Positions 19,145 through 34,100 of a stretch of 64,000 nt of DNA are shown here, piece after piece (the stretch's first letter is position 1; every line of letters starts with the position of its first letter). The notes beneath the pieces were generated by a model that searched no databases, was not told the origin of the DNA, and saw nothing but the letters and a program-made list of their open reading frames with translations. The DNA is from Patiria pectinifera. Its lineage: Eukaryota > Echinodermata > Asteroidea > Valvatida > Asterinidae. Position numbers and translations under genes: made by a program. The stretch is from NCBI GenBank assembly GCA_029964075.1, contig CM057149.1:4660465-4724464 (forward strand), given 5' to 3'.

Positions 19145-22100
19145 GTCTGTAATAAATAAAAGTGGGAATGAAATCTATTGTGCATTGCATACTAGTGAAT
19201 TATGAGAGATAACAATGGGCTTATTTTCTCTTTCTTATTACCTGTCGGCGAAGCCAAAGAGGTATATTCTTTCTGTCTTGACTTTCCGTATGCGTGTACA
19301 TGTATCAACATTCAAATGCTTGACGTTGAACAATAGAGGACAATATATAAAACGGTTCACGAATGTGTGAAGGTCCACTTTTCGGATGTGTGGTAAATAA
19401 ATATATGAGTTCTCCAAAAAGTTGCAACAGTAACAATAAAACGGGCAATGGGAGGTCCATGATGGAAGGCGTAAGTGCTATGTGTTAACGTCCAAATTGT
19501 GGATATGGAAAGGTCCTACTGTTGAGGTTCTGTACAAAAGATATGGTATTCTTCTAATAGGTAAAAGGTATGTACACTGTAAAAAATGTTGGGTAAAACA
19601 CTGCTTGGCAATAATATTTGTACCCTACATTTGTTTGAAATTACCTCATTTGGGTAAATATTGTTCAACTATTGGGAAGAATTTGCCCAAGAGTTTAACC
19701 TTTTGATATGTTGACCAACGTTGGGTTACATATCAACCCATTTTGCCCAACGTTTTAACAGTGTAGACATGTCACAACTGCGAATACATGTCAAAACGGC
19801 GAATACATTTAGGGATTGATTTTCCCACCCGCAAACTTCGTAAATACTTCAAGAATAAAATGTCTAGAATGTTTTGATGTATATCTCCCAATTATTTAAT
19901 ATATACAACTTCTTCTTGGGTATTTACAGGTACTGTTTGATATTCACAAAATTATGTACCGAACGTGTAACACTTAATTATTATGTGGGTTAAGTTTTTA
20001 AACTGCCAACGATTTCTCGATTGAAGTGTGGAAGTTGATTGCTTGTATGCACTATACAAGTTTCGTTCCCCGTTCACTCCAACACATTTTTATTTATTTT
20101 CGATGATTAAATCTTCAACTTTTGTTGTCAAAATACCTTGTTTTGTTCTTTTATGGACGCCTGCAAAACGACTGGCCCTCGGCCCTTACATTATCGATAC
20201 TGATTGTAAAACTAGCCTACCCCACGATAATGGGAATTATTGTCTGGTAGCGAACAATTCGAAATTGTTAAGAAACAATTCAGTAGCTAAACATGGACTG
20301 AATGTTCTGTCGATGTCTCATTCAAATATGAACACCTTTTGTATTGCTCAAACAATATAAATTAAGGAAAAGGAATCGATTTTGGCGGGAAGAAACTCAA
20401 AAATAAAAATGGGGATGCAGCTTTAAATTACTTCTTGCCTACAATTCATCATACATGTACATGTACATGTACTTGAGTGTCTGAATGTTTTGTGTAATAC
20501 AATCTGATATAAATACTCCTCATGTGGTAGTGCCCTGCAACGGATCTGCTCTCTTAAAGCTAAACCCCTTTCTACCGAGTCCAGAACTTTAATAGCGCCC
20601 TCTTAGGGTCACCATGTACCTTTTTTAATCCCACTCTTTAGCTTCAGTGTTAGGACTAACACTGGAGCATTTTGTTGGTGGAGGTGATGTCATGATGACC
20701 GACTGCGATTGTAGTTTAGACATATATTTTGAATTTCAAACTTACAAAAACCTGAAAATAGACCTGACAGTGGGGAGGGGTTGGGTCTGCAGGTGATGAA
20801 CCCCCCTCCAAAGGGGCGGGGGGGATAAATGGAAGGAGAGAAAGAAATGTCCGTATTTAATATTAGCTATCCAAATGTAATGTTACCGTAGAAAATGCCG
20901 TTAATAAACCCCGAGCACTCTAAACGTTGAAAGTACCCCCCCCCCTTAAACAAAATAATTCATGATGAAATTTAGTGTCTCAAATATTGGAATATGACTG
21001 GAACGTGACACATTTTGCTACTCACACATGGACCTCTAAATTTGTACAATTTTGTTTCAAGCTAGAATGACGTTATTTTTACAGTTTCAGCAGCGACGAA
21101 TTAGCAACAGAAGGCATCACTACGGACTGCGCCATTAACATCAGTTCTTCACAATCTTGGCACTGTACAAGAGGTAGACACTCTTAAACCGTGATTTTCC
21201 TGCTACAGTAAAAAAAAAAAAAAACGATGCTGTTGGTTTGGAAATGACTTGAGACAAATATACCTTATACGTTTACTAGTTATAAGGCGGAGTTATAGTC
21301 TAGGCGATATTAAAAAAAAAAAAAAAAATGAGTAGAAGATGGTAACAAAGCTATTTTACCTAATTTTGGGCTGCTTAATCCGAAATTGATAGATACCAAG
21401 CTGGATTTGTAGTGCAAATATGCCTAATTTGCAGAAATATCACCTGTAGTGTTATTTATTCTGTATTATTATTATTATTATTTATTCGACCTCAACAAAG
21501 AATTACAAACAGTGATACAAAACCAAACAAAAATTACACAAAAGTGGTTGAAACGCACAACAAAAGAAACGTATAAACATGTAATTTAAATTTAAATTAA
21601 AATTTAAATTATTAAAAAAGCATTAAGTAGAGGGCATGCACTTTAAATGACAGCTGGAGTGGACTTCCCAATTGGGAGTTGAACAATAACCAGTAAGACA
21701 CAAAAAATCACAAAGAAAACGATTCGTGGGTCAGGGACTGCAAAAGCGAATCTAATCACTGTTGCTCGGAAGCATGCGAATACCCCGCCACTCGGAAATA
21801 CACACATTGGTCCCATATTTGTTTTTATTTTATATTATTATATTTTTTGAAAAGTTTATTTGGTGATTCTACTAGCACGTCCTTACTTTAATAACATTTT
21901 CTAAAACATTTACGTGACTGAATGATTATGAGGACATAATAACAAACGACAATGATTATTATTATTATTATACCCTAAAGTTGCGCGCATTCCCTTGTCT
22001 CTAGATATCATCACGTATTCTTGCAAAGAAATCAGTACTGATGCACTTCAAATTCACCATGTTGCTTATTTACTGGTACAGTTACCCTATTTAACCTTGT

Positions 22101-25100
22101 ACCACGGGAAAATCATGTGAACAATGATAACATCTTAACATTTAGCCCTGCAAACAAAAAGGGGAAAAATGAGGTATCTGGAAATTGGGCTAAAAGTAGG
22201 TGGAGGGTTGCCAAACGAGGTGACTTGAACAGTTTCAACGAAATTCCCATATTGTTATAATTATTGTAAGCAACACTAATCTTGTTATTTTGGGAGATTT
22301 CCTTGAAGTTGTTCAAGTCCCCCACGTTAGACAACCCTTTGCCTAATTTTAAGCCCAATTTACGGGCACCTCATTTCCCCCTGTTTTCTTGTTTAACCTA
22401 AATATCAAGACGTTATCATTTTGACGTGTTTTCCAATTTACTTTTGTTAGGGTAACTGTGCCAGTAAGCAACTTTGTGAATTTGAAGCTCATCAATACTG
22501 ACGTTTGGTGAGACTACTTGACGATATCTGGACTGCGGAAAAGTAATTGCATGCAACTTTAGAGTATAATACTAGCCATTTTGGATTGTTACTATAATGT
22601 ACTCATAATTATTCAGTTGAACTCACGTATGCATGTTTGAAAAAAGGATTTAAAAAAAACCTGCATGCTCGTAAAAAAAGGACAGTGATAAAAAATGCAG
22701 GTCTGTGCATCAACATTTCCTCAAATGGGTTACAGCTGAAACAATATAATATTTTTTTGTAATTGCTTACTTATAGTGACAAATGTTCGGACATATAACT
22801 TTTCTCAATTTCTATCATTTTAAACGTTGCCATAAAATATTGGTTATTACGGTTAGTTATGTACAGGTTGTCTGGCCATCTTTAATTGATGCAAGTTAAA
22901 ACACATAAGAAACTAATAACCAAAAAAAAAAAAAAACTCTTGTGGCATTAAATATTAACCTTTCTCTCTGCCTTAAAACAAAAGCTTTTCTTTCCTTAGA
23001 TCTTCTTACAGAATCCATACAGATTTTTTTTCTTGCGGATCTGTGACTCTTTTACAAACGGTTTTTTTGTGTATATTTATAGGTGATTCAACCAGCCTCA
23101 CTCAACACGAGTTGATGATTGGTCTTGAAAGAGAAAGACGCAAAGTAAGTTACATGCAGCACAGCAATCGACATAAACAGTTGACAGATAGTAAAACCTC
23201 AGCTGGAAATTAATGTTTGTCATATTGTTTTTAATAAATATATAAATGCTAAGTTGCAACCGAGGCTTTATGTTTACTATAACTATACTTTGTTGTAACA
23301 GAGTTTGTAATACAAAGAGTCAACTGTTCGGCTTTTATATAAACAAGAAGGATACTCTTTCCATACCTGCAATGGACATCGATGAGTTTTCCTGCTATGT
23401 ACCTAAAATCGCGATAATACCAGAGTACACATTAACCGGTGAATAACAAGGAAAAGTTAATTCTGTGTCTGCAGATGTCTAGTTATCCTCTATTTTTCAG
23501 CTCTAAGCTTCAGAATTAGTCAAAAAATAACTGGATCATTTTCTCGAGGTCATGGGTCTTCAACCTTTGACCTTTTAATTTCGCCTAGTTGTTAGCAAGG
23601 TAAGAATATTTTATGACGAATATCAGTGAAAAGGCATACTAGAATAATTAAGAATACAAAGTCTTCAGGATGTTGAGCACGGGGTGTGTGGCACAAATAC
23701 AGAAGTCCCGAATTTGAGCCACATATGAATATACAGTCGTTCAGGCTTTTATAGAAGCAGGATATGGGTTGAAAGTATAAGGAGATAATGTTGAGTGAGA
23801 AAAAAACCCAGCGAGCATTAATGAAGAAATACTCATGTAATCCTTTGCCGGTACTGTGACTGTGAAGCACAGTCGACTGGACGACGTGGTGATAGTGCGT
23901 TAGCCCTCCATCGTTATGAATATAAATACACTCAATGGTATACAGTGTACCGAACAACAACATTTAGGTGATACATCCACTTTTCTATTGTACAGTGTTA
24001 TTTAGGACAAGGAACATGGCAAAAATCGTTTGTCAGGTACAGGTATTACTAGTTTTCCCCAAAGCTGGCACTTCGCTCATTGAATGAGACAATGATAACC
24101 CGTAAACCAAGTTAATTTGCAGCCAATGATCAGTTTGTATAGGCTTATTTGCTTCTTTTTTTCTTCTTTTTTTTTTTTTTACCTTGATGACCAGGAACAA
24201 TTCCAGCCTAGCCTTGCAAACCAACCTGAAGCATCATCAGCACGTTAGTAATATTATCACGTTAAGAATTATGTAATTATTCACATTTAATTCAAATTAG
24301 AGTGTGAAGACCCCCAAATGGGACCTCGTCTCAACCGCAAACGTAGCAGCACTGTTTCAAAAAAAACCCACACCCACAATGACCACAACTGCTGTTGCAA
24401 ATGTAATCGTGGAATCACACAGTTTGGCATTTGGGGACATAACGCAGTATGATGTTTTCTAATTTTTCAACAATGACTTCTTTATACGATAGCTTCACAA
24501 ACCCAGACAATTGAAACAAAACCACGTGGCACAACAAAAAAATCATTAATTCAAGACGAAGTCATTAAAAAGGCTGTATCCATGAGGAGGGACATGAGAT
24601 ATAGGTTTGGCTCTACAGATGTTAATCCTACTCTTAACATCTGGGACTTTGCCGGCCAAGATTTGTACTACACAACGCACCAGGTTAGTAACATTTGTTT
24701 GTGTTAAATACTGACATGTAATTCTTTGCTGCATTGTTGTGCATCAGCTATGGCACCTAAAAATTATACAAATTATACAACAAAAAATGCCTTCGGGAAA
24801 AACTAGCAATTGTACTGCTCTGATATAACAAGTAGATGTATGTAAATCTTATCAACGTACCACCTTATACTGCCTGAATCCTTCCCATGCTTAATTTAAT
24901 AATACCGAAGAATGCATGGTGTGGACCAAATTGAAAAGCCTCGTCCTTTACCCCTAGACATTCCATTTCAATTTTAAAATAGGCGTGGCTATTAAGACCA
25001 CACAATTAAATGTTTAAGGAGCTTAATGTTTATTTGAGCTTGTTGGAAAATTGTTTTGTAGGCCTGTATAGTTGTATAGAACTTAACAAATTTAACAAAC

Positions 25101-28100
25101 AAAAAAGTCTTGAACATCATATAGAATTACCCAAAGGAGCAATTCTCTCTCTTTTTTTTCTAATTAAATTTTAAAATCTTTTTGTAGACATTTCTGTCTT
25201 CTCGGGCGATCTACCTGGTTGTTTTCAACCTCAGCCAAGATCTTGACAAACCAGTGCAGTTCCCAGATGATGCAACATGTAACAATGTAAGCACAATTTA
25301 GTTTGTATCAAGATTCATATATAAACTAGTATGAGGATCATTCAGGCATGCACGTGTGCAGAACCACACAACGAACGTCTGATATATTTAAGTTTCCAGA
25401 TTTCATGCGAACCAGAATCGACTTTTAATATAAATTGCGACGTCATTTTGATCAGAAATGTGGACTATAAGCTGTTGATTGGTCAATTTGATCGGCTGGC
25501 CTGTTTTTGTAACAACAACGGGTTTAAAACGGAAGACGCGAAAGAAGGCGCTCGCTGAAACGCCAGAATTATTTTGAGGTCAGAACGCTTCTTGTTTTGC
25601 ATAATTAATCACCGAGTCTGCGCGAATATCATAGACGCTTGTGTGTAAGCGGTTATTCCATACTATATAAAAACTTGATGCATTAACAAATAGTGAATGA
25701 TAGTGTGTAAATAGTGACCTGAATTAGTTAAAAGGCAACACTTTCGACATGATTTATATCCAGAACGAGCCATGAAGGGGAGTATGTATGGGTGAACCCC
25801 CCCCCCCCCCAGTGCAGGCCACCCCCCAACTAACCCACACCAACTTGTTTTCGTGCCTTTTAGGGTCCTAAACCACGTTTGAAATGTTGAACAGGGAAAA
25901 ACAACCTCAATGCTTTGGAGATATCCAAGATGGCCATATGGCCGCCAAAAACTTTCCTGTCCGGAACTGCCTCTAAGATAACATCTCTGTATGATTCCAC
26001 CAGGGGAGCGGCGGTTCCATCACATACAGGACAACCCCTATTCAGTATCTGGATTTCTGGATGCAGTCAATTTTCACCTACACCAAGGAAAACTCCTCAA
26101 AAGACAGATTGGAGCAGAAATCCCCACCAATCTTCATTGTTGGCACGCACAGAAACAGTGTTGGTGGGGATGATTTGCCAGACAATGAACGTAAAGTTTT
26201 GGTGAATACCCTTTTTCTGTATATTTTATGGAATGAGAAGTTGTAGCTATACAAATCATGCCAATGTTGCCAGTGAGAAACTGTTTATTTCTTTTTCTCT
26301 GATATAACGAGGAGTGCCAGTTGATATTTTGGAAAAATTGCAGCTAAATGGTGCGGGTAGTAAAACGTATTCCAATTATTGTTCGTACTTTCTGAATCAA
26401 AAGACTTCTGCTTGACAAATGTGCCTACGAGGAAGTGTTATCTGAATGTGCATAAGTTTCAGAATAGAAGATAATCATCTCTTTTGTGTAGATAGATGAA
26501 ATATTTACACGGATACGACGTGAGATCCATAACAAGCCGTACAACAGATACGTGGTTTCTGAATTCTACGCAGTAGAGAACTCCATGGAAGACAACGCGA
26601 AGGTAGTTTTGTGCCTTTTTGAATACTAAGCTGAAAAGATAGGAATATGTGCATAAGACAATTATTGTTTTATTGTGAATGACCAGAAATTTGAATGAAC
26701 CGGGACAAGCAGCTCGGCTCAAGCTATTATCCCCCTTGCCTTCATTGCAATCACGATTGCCATACCTTTGGTATAAATGGTACTAATGACTATAAATTGG
26801 CTTGCCCCCCCCCCCAAAAGGAAGGAGGTTAACAAGATAGTAATGGAATCATAACTCCGTGTTGACAACATTCTCACTACAGTAGAATCTGAAATGTAAA
26901 CGCGCTTTTTACAGTGCAAAGCGCTTTGAGACTGGTATGACATGATATACAAACACCACATTATTAAGGGAATAAGTGTATGCTTGGCCGGTTTTAAACA
27001 CTCTGTTTAAGACTGGTTGGAGTCTGGATGCTGATAATTACCCGAGCCAAATGTGCGGCTAATTATCAGCATCAATACTGCAACCGGTCTCAGTCATAGT
27101 GTTTAATACCGGCCAAACACATTGATTCCCATTCCTAAATGCCTTTTCGGTAAACAAATTTCAGTCCAAAAGTCAAGCAAGTTAAAAAATTATAAATTTC
27201 CCACGATTTCGTTCAACAAAACATCCCTCTAGCTACGCAATGGTATAGCTCTCTCGTAAAGAACTCCTTATATGGAGATTGGCGTGCGCGTCGCGTGTAC
27301 TGCGTGATGTGGCGCAGAACGCAGCTAGTGCCGTTGTAGTGTGAATTTAGGATTATGAAATACTGACTCGATCACTGGTAGTAATTCGCATGCCTACGTG
27401 GGGGTTGTGGATGTTGAACCAATACAATTGTGTTGGCATCGGATTCCATAGGAGTCCAAATTCATGTAATAATAATAATAGTGGATATTTATAAAGCGAA
27501 CGTATCCACCAGGACTGGTGCTCAAGGCGCTTCTTCAGTATTACCCCTGCTCATTGGGCACATAAGACATTCCAAATACCATCTCAGCTCCCTGGGGAGT
27601 ATACAGCTGAGGTATTTGTGACACTGGAAAAGTGTATAAGACCAGCTAGCCGGTCTGTATTAACCGTTTAAAACCGGCCACTTGACGGGTTCTCGACCAA
27701 TATAGGAATGGGTAAACTGTCTTAGGTTTTTACGAATATTATTATTATTATTATTATCATTATTTGTATTATTTCATCCTGAAACAGATTGAAAAACTAC
27801 GTAATCACATAATGAGCTTAGCAATGAAAGAGCCTTACATGGGAGAGAGAATCCCTTTGAACTGGCTGTCGTTTGATGATCAGAAGGGAGACATTAGTGG
27901 CGGAAACCCTGTAATGACACTAAAGCAGGTACACCAATTTGTTGAGTTGTGTAACTTTAGTACATATATTTACTTCTTTTTTATTGGTCAATGAACAAAA
28001 TGAAAATGTACATGAACTAAATTCTCTAGGAAGCTAAGTGTGTTCCAATTTACTTGCCTCTGGCCAGCAGTAACATTCATGCTTGGAAAATGTATAGTAT

Positions 28101-31100
28101 AGTGTCAAGTTCATGTGAAATTGCAGTCTAGGATGAGCTATTTAAGTAACTGACTCATGAGCCTGCCCTACTGCTGGTGGTTGGAACCTGATATGCAATA
28201 GGTCCCCTACGTTGCATATTTAAGGGGGAGGGGGTGGTGCCGACCCCACCCACCCACTTTTTTTATATTTCACGACGGGGGATCAATGACCAGAAAATAA
28301 TCCTGGCACCCTTCCAGCTCGGAGAGGGTGCGTGATCACCCCGTGACATAATTCTGCATATGCCACTTGTCCCTAAACAATTTAGGGAGCTCCAAGACTG
28401 CTTGAGAGGCATGGCTTTAGTGGTACTTAAACATGCAAATAAGTGCAGTGGGAGTACTAGTGACATGGATGTTGATTGGGTATTTGTAGTTTACTGAAAA
28501 TAAATTGAAATGTTTTATTACATTATAACTGCTTTATAGCATGTTTATAACAAGTGCAAACGGTTAAAATCACAAAGAAGTGCAAAATTATCTCCCTTGG
28601 TTTTGGTTAATTTTGGCTGTCTGGCTCACTCCACTCCTGGAGGTAGGTGAAAATCAGCCAACACCGCAGATGGAGGGACAAATAAGGTTTAAAACAAAAT
28701 AATTTAATATAAAAGCACATTTGAGCAGCTATTTTCACATTTTTTTCTGGAGACCCGAATTCATTATATTGAAAAAACGGAAATGGATTTCCAGATTTCT
28801 GCAACACGCTACGTCCGTGTGTGTATGATTTGATTTGATTTCACAATTCGATTTTGCAGTTTGTGGGTGAAATGAGGAGAGAGTGATAGACATAGTAATT
28901 AATGTCTTCATTTTGATACTAGGTAATGGATGGCTTTGGGATTGAAGATGAAAATGAACTGCTCACGATGCTGAAGTTCTACCACGATCTTGGCCACATA
29001 ATATACTTTGGAGGGGACAGTAAAAGCAAGGCGCTGAAAGATGTGGTCATTCTGAAGCCACAATGGCTGATCAATGCCTTTAAGAAGATCCTCACTGTTA
29101 AACCTCCAAGAGAACAAGTAAGTATATAATGCATTAGAAGACCTTGGTATACATGGTATACCAACAATAAGCAGGTTTGCCATCAAAATATATAAGGTCA
29201 AGGTCACAGTAATGAGATATAGAACAAAATAGTTTTGGGTTTAAAAGCTTGCATATAACAGTATAGACATATCTTTTTTCGTGAAGGAAAATTATTCGGT
29301 TTTACACCTGTAGCAGATGAAGAAGATCTCTGCAATCGACAGACCCTTTTTTCCTCTCTGCAGCGAACTGGTTATTTCATTCATTCATTCATACGTACAT
29401 ATACGGTTATTTCAATATTGCTGAGAATTACAAGACGTACAATGAGTCGCCAAATAATTAAAAAAAAGCATTAATGAGAATTTAAATAAAGAGCATAAAA
29501 TAAGATAATAAATATATAGAGTATGGAATAAAGAAGGAACGGAGGAAAAAAATACTAAATCAACAAGTTCTGTAGATAATTTACGAATTTAAGACTCGTT
29601 AACAAATAGTACATTATCAAAGCTAGAATTAATATGGTGGCATATGCAGAAGCCGAAGGCTTATAATTATTGCCATGCCAGGAAAAAAACCCAGAACAAA
29701 CATGAAAGGACAAACAAGAAACGAAGAACGGAGTAATCTTCTACAGGGTGTATTACAAAAAATGAAGTGAAGTATGCCTGTCTAACTAGGAACAAAAATT
29801 AGCAGACGGGAGGAGGGAGCACGGTAGCGACATGATAGCTATATATGCTATGTAATGGGAAATCAATTCCGCTTTGCAGGAGTTCTTTATACGTCCCACA
29901 GACGACTGTGTCTTGTCCATTCAAGTGATACCCTGGGCCTTGTGTGCAATTTTTCATCAGATAAAGCATTCTTCCACGTTAGCCTCCCAAATGTTGGGCA
30001 TAACATGTCACAGGTTTTCATGTTCCAGTTTGCACGTGTCCTTGACTCTAAGGGCTGGACGTCATACGCATGGTGGCTGTCAGTGGCGAGCTGGCTGTAG
30101 AGGATACATGTCACGGTTGGCAGTCAACCTTCATCCATTTGTCAAAATATCTGTCCTGATCAGCGAAGGTGACCTTGCGTCAGCAGGGAACATGCTAGGA
30201 GATGCACGGACCAAGATGTCTGACAGTGGGATTCAATCCTGCCAGCTATAAATGTGATGCCTAGTATGCCCTTGAGGCACTGCCTGTGGAAGGTCCATCT
30301 CGCTTCTGTGCTAAGGATGCATGTCTGGTAGACGCACGGTCACCCAAGTATTGGGGATATGTCATGAGCGTTCATGTTCCTCTTGCTAGCCAAAGTCGTA
30401 CAACAGATCCTATCTCTGTGCCCAAGGACAGACCGTGCGAAATGGTAAACCCAGGTAGGTGGAGCTATCAATCTTGATCAACGGGCAATTGGCTGGCATC
30501 CTGAGCATTACCACTGATGTTAATGGTCTGTCAGTTCCTCTGAGGAGCTTCCTCGGTGTAAACTGCAAGGGCGACATCGTTTGCAAACACCATCTGGATA
30601 TCTGATTAGCACGTCCTTCCCTTTGTTTGGCCTGTAGTCGAGCTAGACTGAAGAGCTTCCTTTGTGACGTTTTTTTGTCATTTGAAATTGTCACGGGAGA
30701 TGTTGAAGTCATCAGGCTGTGGACATGGGCGTCGCCAGGAGTTTTTCTAGAGGTGGGCAAAGCACATTTCCCTCCCCCTCCCAACCCCCCCCCCCTCAAA
30801 AAAAACAAAATCCTTATAATTTCCAGCATTTTCCGATTGTTAATTTTTTGAGGGTGGGCAGGGAAATTTGCCCCCTACCCATTAAATTAACAACAATAAT
30901 TATAAATTTGCACCTCTCTTTTTATTTTTTTCTCCATTTTTTTGCTTGTCGGGGGGGGGGGGGGGCCTTCACCCCTCCCCTCACCGAGCCCATGACTGTG
31001 GAACTCATCGCAAAAGCCATGTCATCGGCGCTGGACGCGCACATCTTAAGGGCAGCTTTGGGCGGCAATTGGCCATTAGAATGCAATGATCCCTCTCACT

Positions 31101-34100
31101 GATATGGAGGCAAACCGCTCTTTACATGCATCGGTTTATGCCTCGGAACGTCAGCCTCCTGTCTTGTTTCTACACTAGTAAGTGAGGTTGGAGTGACCCC
31201 ACCAGGTCATGGCCTGGGTGGAGAGTATAGAAAAACTGGGATGCCGAATCAACATTTTCCCCCTCGGCCTATCTTATGGGGTCCAAAGGAGTGCAAGGCA
31301 TCAGCTTGACTCAAGGGGGCTTCTGGAATGGTGTTAAGTAGTGTGCACACTACTGACTCTTCTGAGGCACACAAGGCATGACAGTTGGACTATTTACCCG
31401 TAGCTAAGGATGAACGACTAACTTCTATCTGACCCAAAGTATCTGAGTAAGTGTTCATCTCTCGGCAGTATATATATACACCTAGGATAGGATAAGATAA
31501 TATATAGTTATTGGCAACCGTTAGGTTGGATTACATACAACACACATTTTACATAAATTTATAACAGCTTAAAATACATATACAAAACCTGAACCTATGG
31601 TCGTGGCCTTCTCCTGGGCAATGCCAGTTTAACAAGCTCCATCTACCTTGTTTTATTGCCAGGGGGTTGCTGAACCCTCTGTTACTCAGTAGAAACTGTT
31701 GCCACAAAAACTCAAGTGTTTGCATTTGTTTAGGGATTGCTGAAGTTGAAAGGCTGTGGGAATGGAGGTGATGCTGATTTCTTAAACATAACTTTGGTAT
31801 GGGCAAACCTAGTCGGTACTAGTTTGGTGTTAAACAGTTTAAAAGGATCCCTTGGGGAGCTCAACACAAGTTTTGTACGTTTCACATCTTGTGCATTATG
31901 CATGGTAGGTCTAACATGCCGAGGGCCGCACTTGTGGTTTTGTTGCATGACCTAGACTCAGTATGTGAACTATGTTGCTTCTAATTAACTGAGGGCAATT
32001 ATGCAATGACAAATATGAAGAACAAACATGCGTAACATGCGACATGCGTAATGCAGTGCACAATTTGGGTCAAAGCATCCACCTAGATATATACCCTACA
32101 AGTGGATAAAATTCCATGAAAGTCAACCCGGAGCGAACCATGGCTCTGCATGTTTCACCAGTTGCAACCCGGGGTACAAATATTTTAACCCATGTCTGGG
32201 GCTAAACCAATATCGGGGTTGATAAAGAGTTGGCAGGGATTTCAAAATGTGAAACTTTTTCATGTTTTAATGCGGCATTAACTTGGTTTCAACACTGATA
32301 TTTTCCTCATAACAAAATATTTTTTCCCTCAAAATTTCTAACTTTCCTCAAAATTTCTACTGATTTTGTTTCCAATAAAAGGACAAAGATAATACCGATT
32401 CTTGGCGTCAACTGAAAGAAAATGGCATATTGGAGGATTTGCTTATCGACAATATGTGGAAAGACATCCTTGAGCACAAAAAGGCGCTGCTGGACCTGAT
32501 GGACATGTTTGACCTACTGTGTGAGCGTGTTGATGAGGTATGTTTTGTTTGCATTCAAAGTTCAAATCTAGAATTGATCAGGCACATGCAGAATTGATTA
32601 TAATTATTGGATTCAGTGAAACAGTTCAGACTTGCATGGCAGTTGGCAGCCATTGCCAGTCATATAGCCAAGTAATAACACTGAGACGTGGTTATTATTT
32701 TTTAATGGGATCCAAGTGTGGGATCGTTACATCGGGTACATCTCAAGTTTCTTCGGGACATCGAGCAAGCACTAGTTAAACATACACTATAGTTGTCAAT
32801 TGTTGGACTGGTCCACTGGACCACACCCTGCCAAGGTAGGTAACAATTTAATTAACCAGTGACCTGCCTTGAATTGAAAAAGCCAAATTATGGATCACAT
32901 CGCAATGATACTCTAGATACTCATTTCGAAAAATTCTCTTTCCCTTCGTTTATCTTGCTACATACATGAAGTCAAAGAAAATCTCAATTTCGCTATATTT
33001 TGTGAAGGAAAGTGCGTAAAATTTGTGGCTTAATAAATGTCTCCGAAACCAAATCTATGAATTATATTCATAAGTTGGAAGACTGCAGATGACGTCAGTG
33101 AGCATTTTCAGAAGCCCAATAGGTATTTCAGCTAGCATTTAAATAATATATCTATTTACACTTTAGCCGTTGGAGGAAGAGCACAGTATAAGCTCTGTTT
33201 CATCCACTGCCGCACAGCATGCACAACCTTGTCCTGCAAATGCATCTTATTATGTTCCTTCAATGTTGCAGCGGCGGACATCAAGCTCACTTCAACTTGA
33301 AACCGTTGAGAATAAGAAGAGAAGGGTGTTCTATGTTGACTTCAAAGGATTCCTCCCTGGTAAGTTAGGAATGGCATGCCTGTAAACGGTTGAAATTAAT
33401 TATATTTGTGTAAAACAGACCAGTGCCACTGATTCGACGGAACCCAACACAGTTGTGAACACACAACGGAGAAACACCCTTTTCGTGCATGACTAATTGC
33501 TAAATAGTATGTTTTCTGTTGTCATTCATATTGATATGCCTCACCCAAGCTATTTTGCTTTAGTTTTTTCCTTTTAATTCTCCCCGTTTTTCATTTGAAG
33601 TTGAACAAAGAAACTGACTGGAGCGGGTTTTGAAGAACCCTGCAAACTCCGGTTTGCTCTTCCGGCTCTTTACCAACTGAGCTTTCCAGCCCTCATCTAG
33701 TCAGTTCTCCTTTGTTGTTTATTTTTTAAAAGGTTGTTTTTTTCTGTTTTTCCTCCAGATGGTTTGTACCATCGGTTGGTTGTGCGAGCTTTGCGATGGT
33801 CTCAAAAATTGGGTGGAAGAAATCCTCGTTTTCTCTATGATCAGGCAAATTTCTATGTAGATGACCATCATGAGTTTGTTCTGCAAATGGTGCACCAAAA
33901 AGATCTTACATACATCAAAGTAAGTACATTGTCTCAAAAGAAGCAACGTTTACATATGGTTGTGGATAAAAATAGTGTTGATGCAGCTAAGGAGGGGATT
34001 CAAGCTCTTAATAGACTACATGCACAAGTCCCCCCCCCCCCAACGGTTGCAGTAAGAGAGTTGGGGAGACCATGCACTGGGAGGGGTACTTCATGCCATA

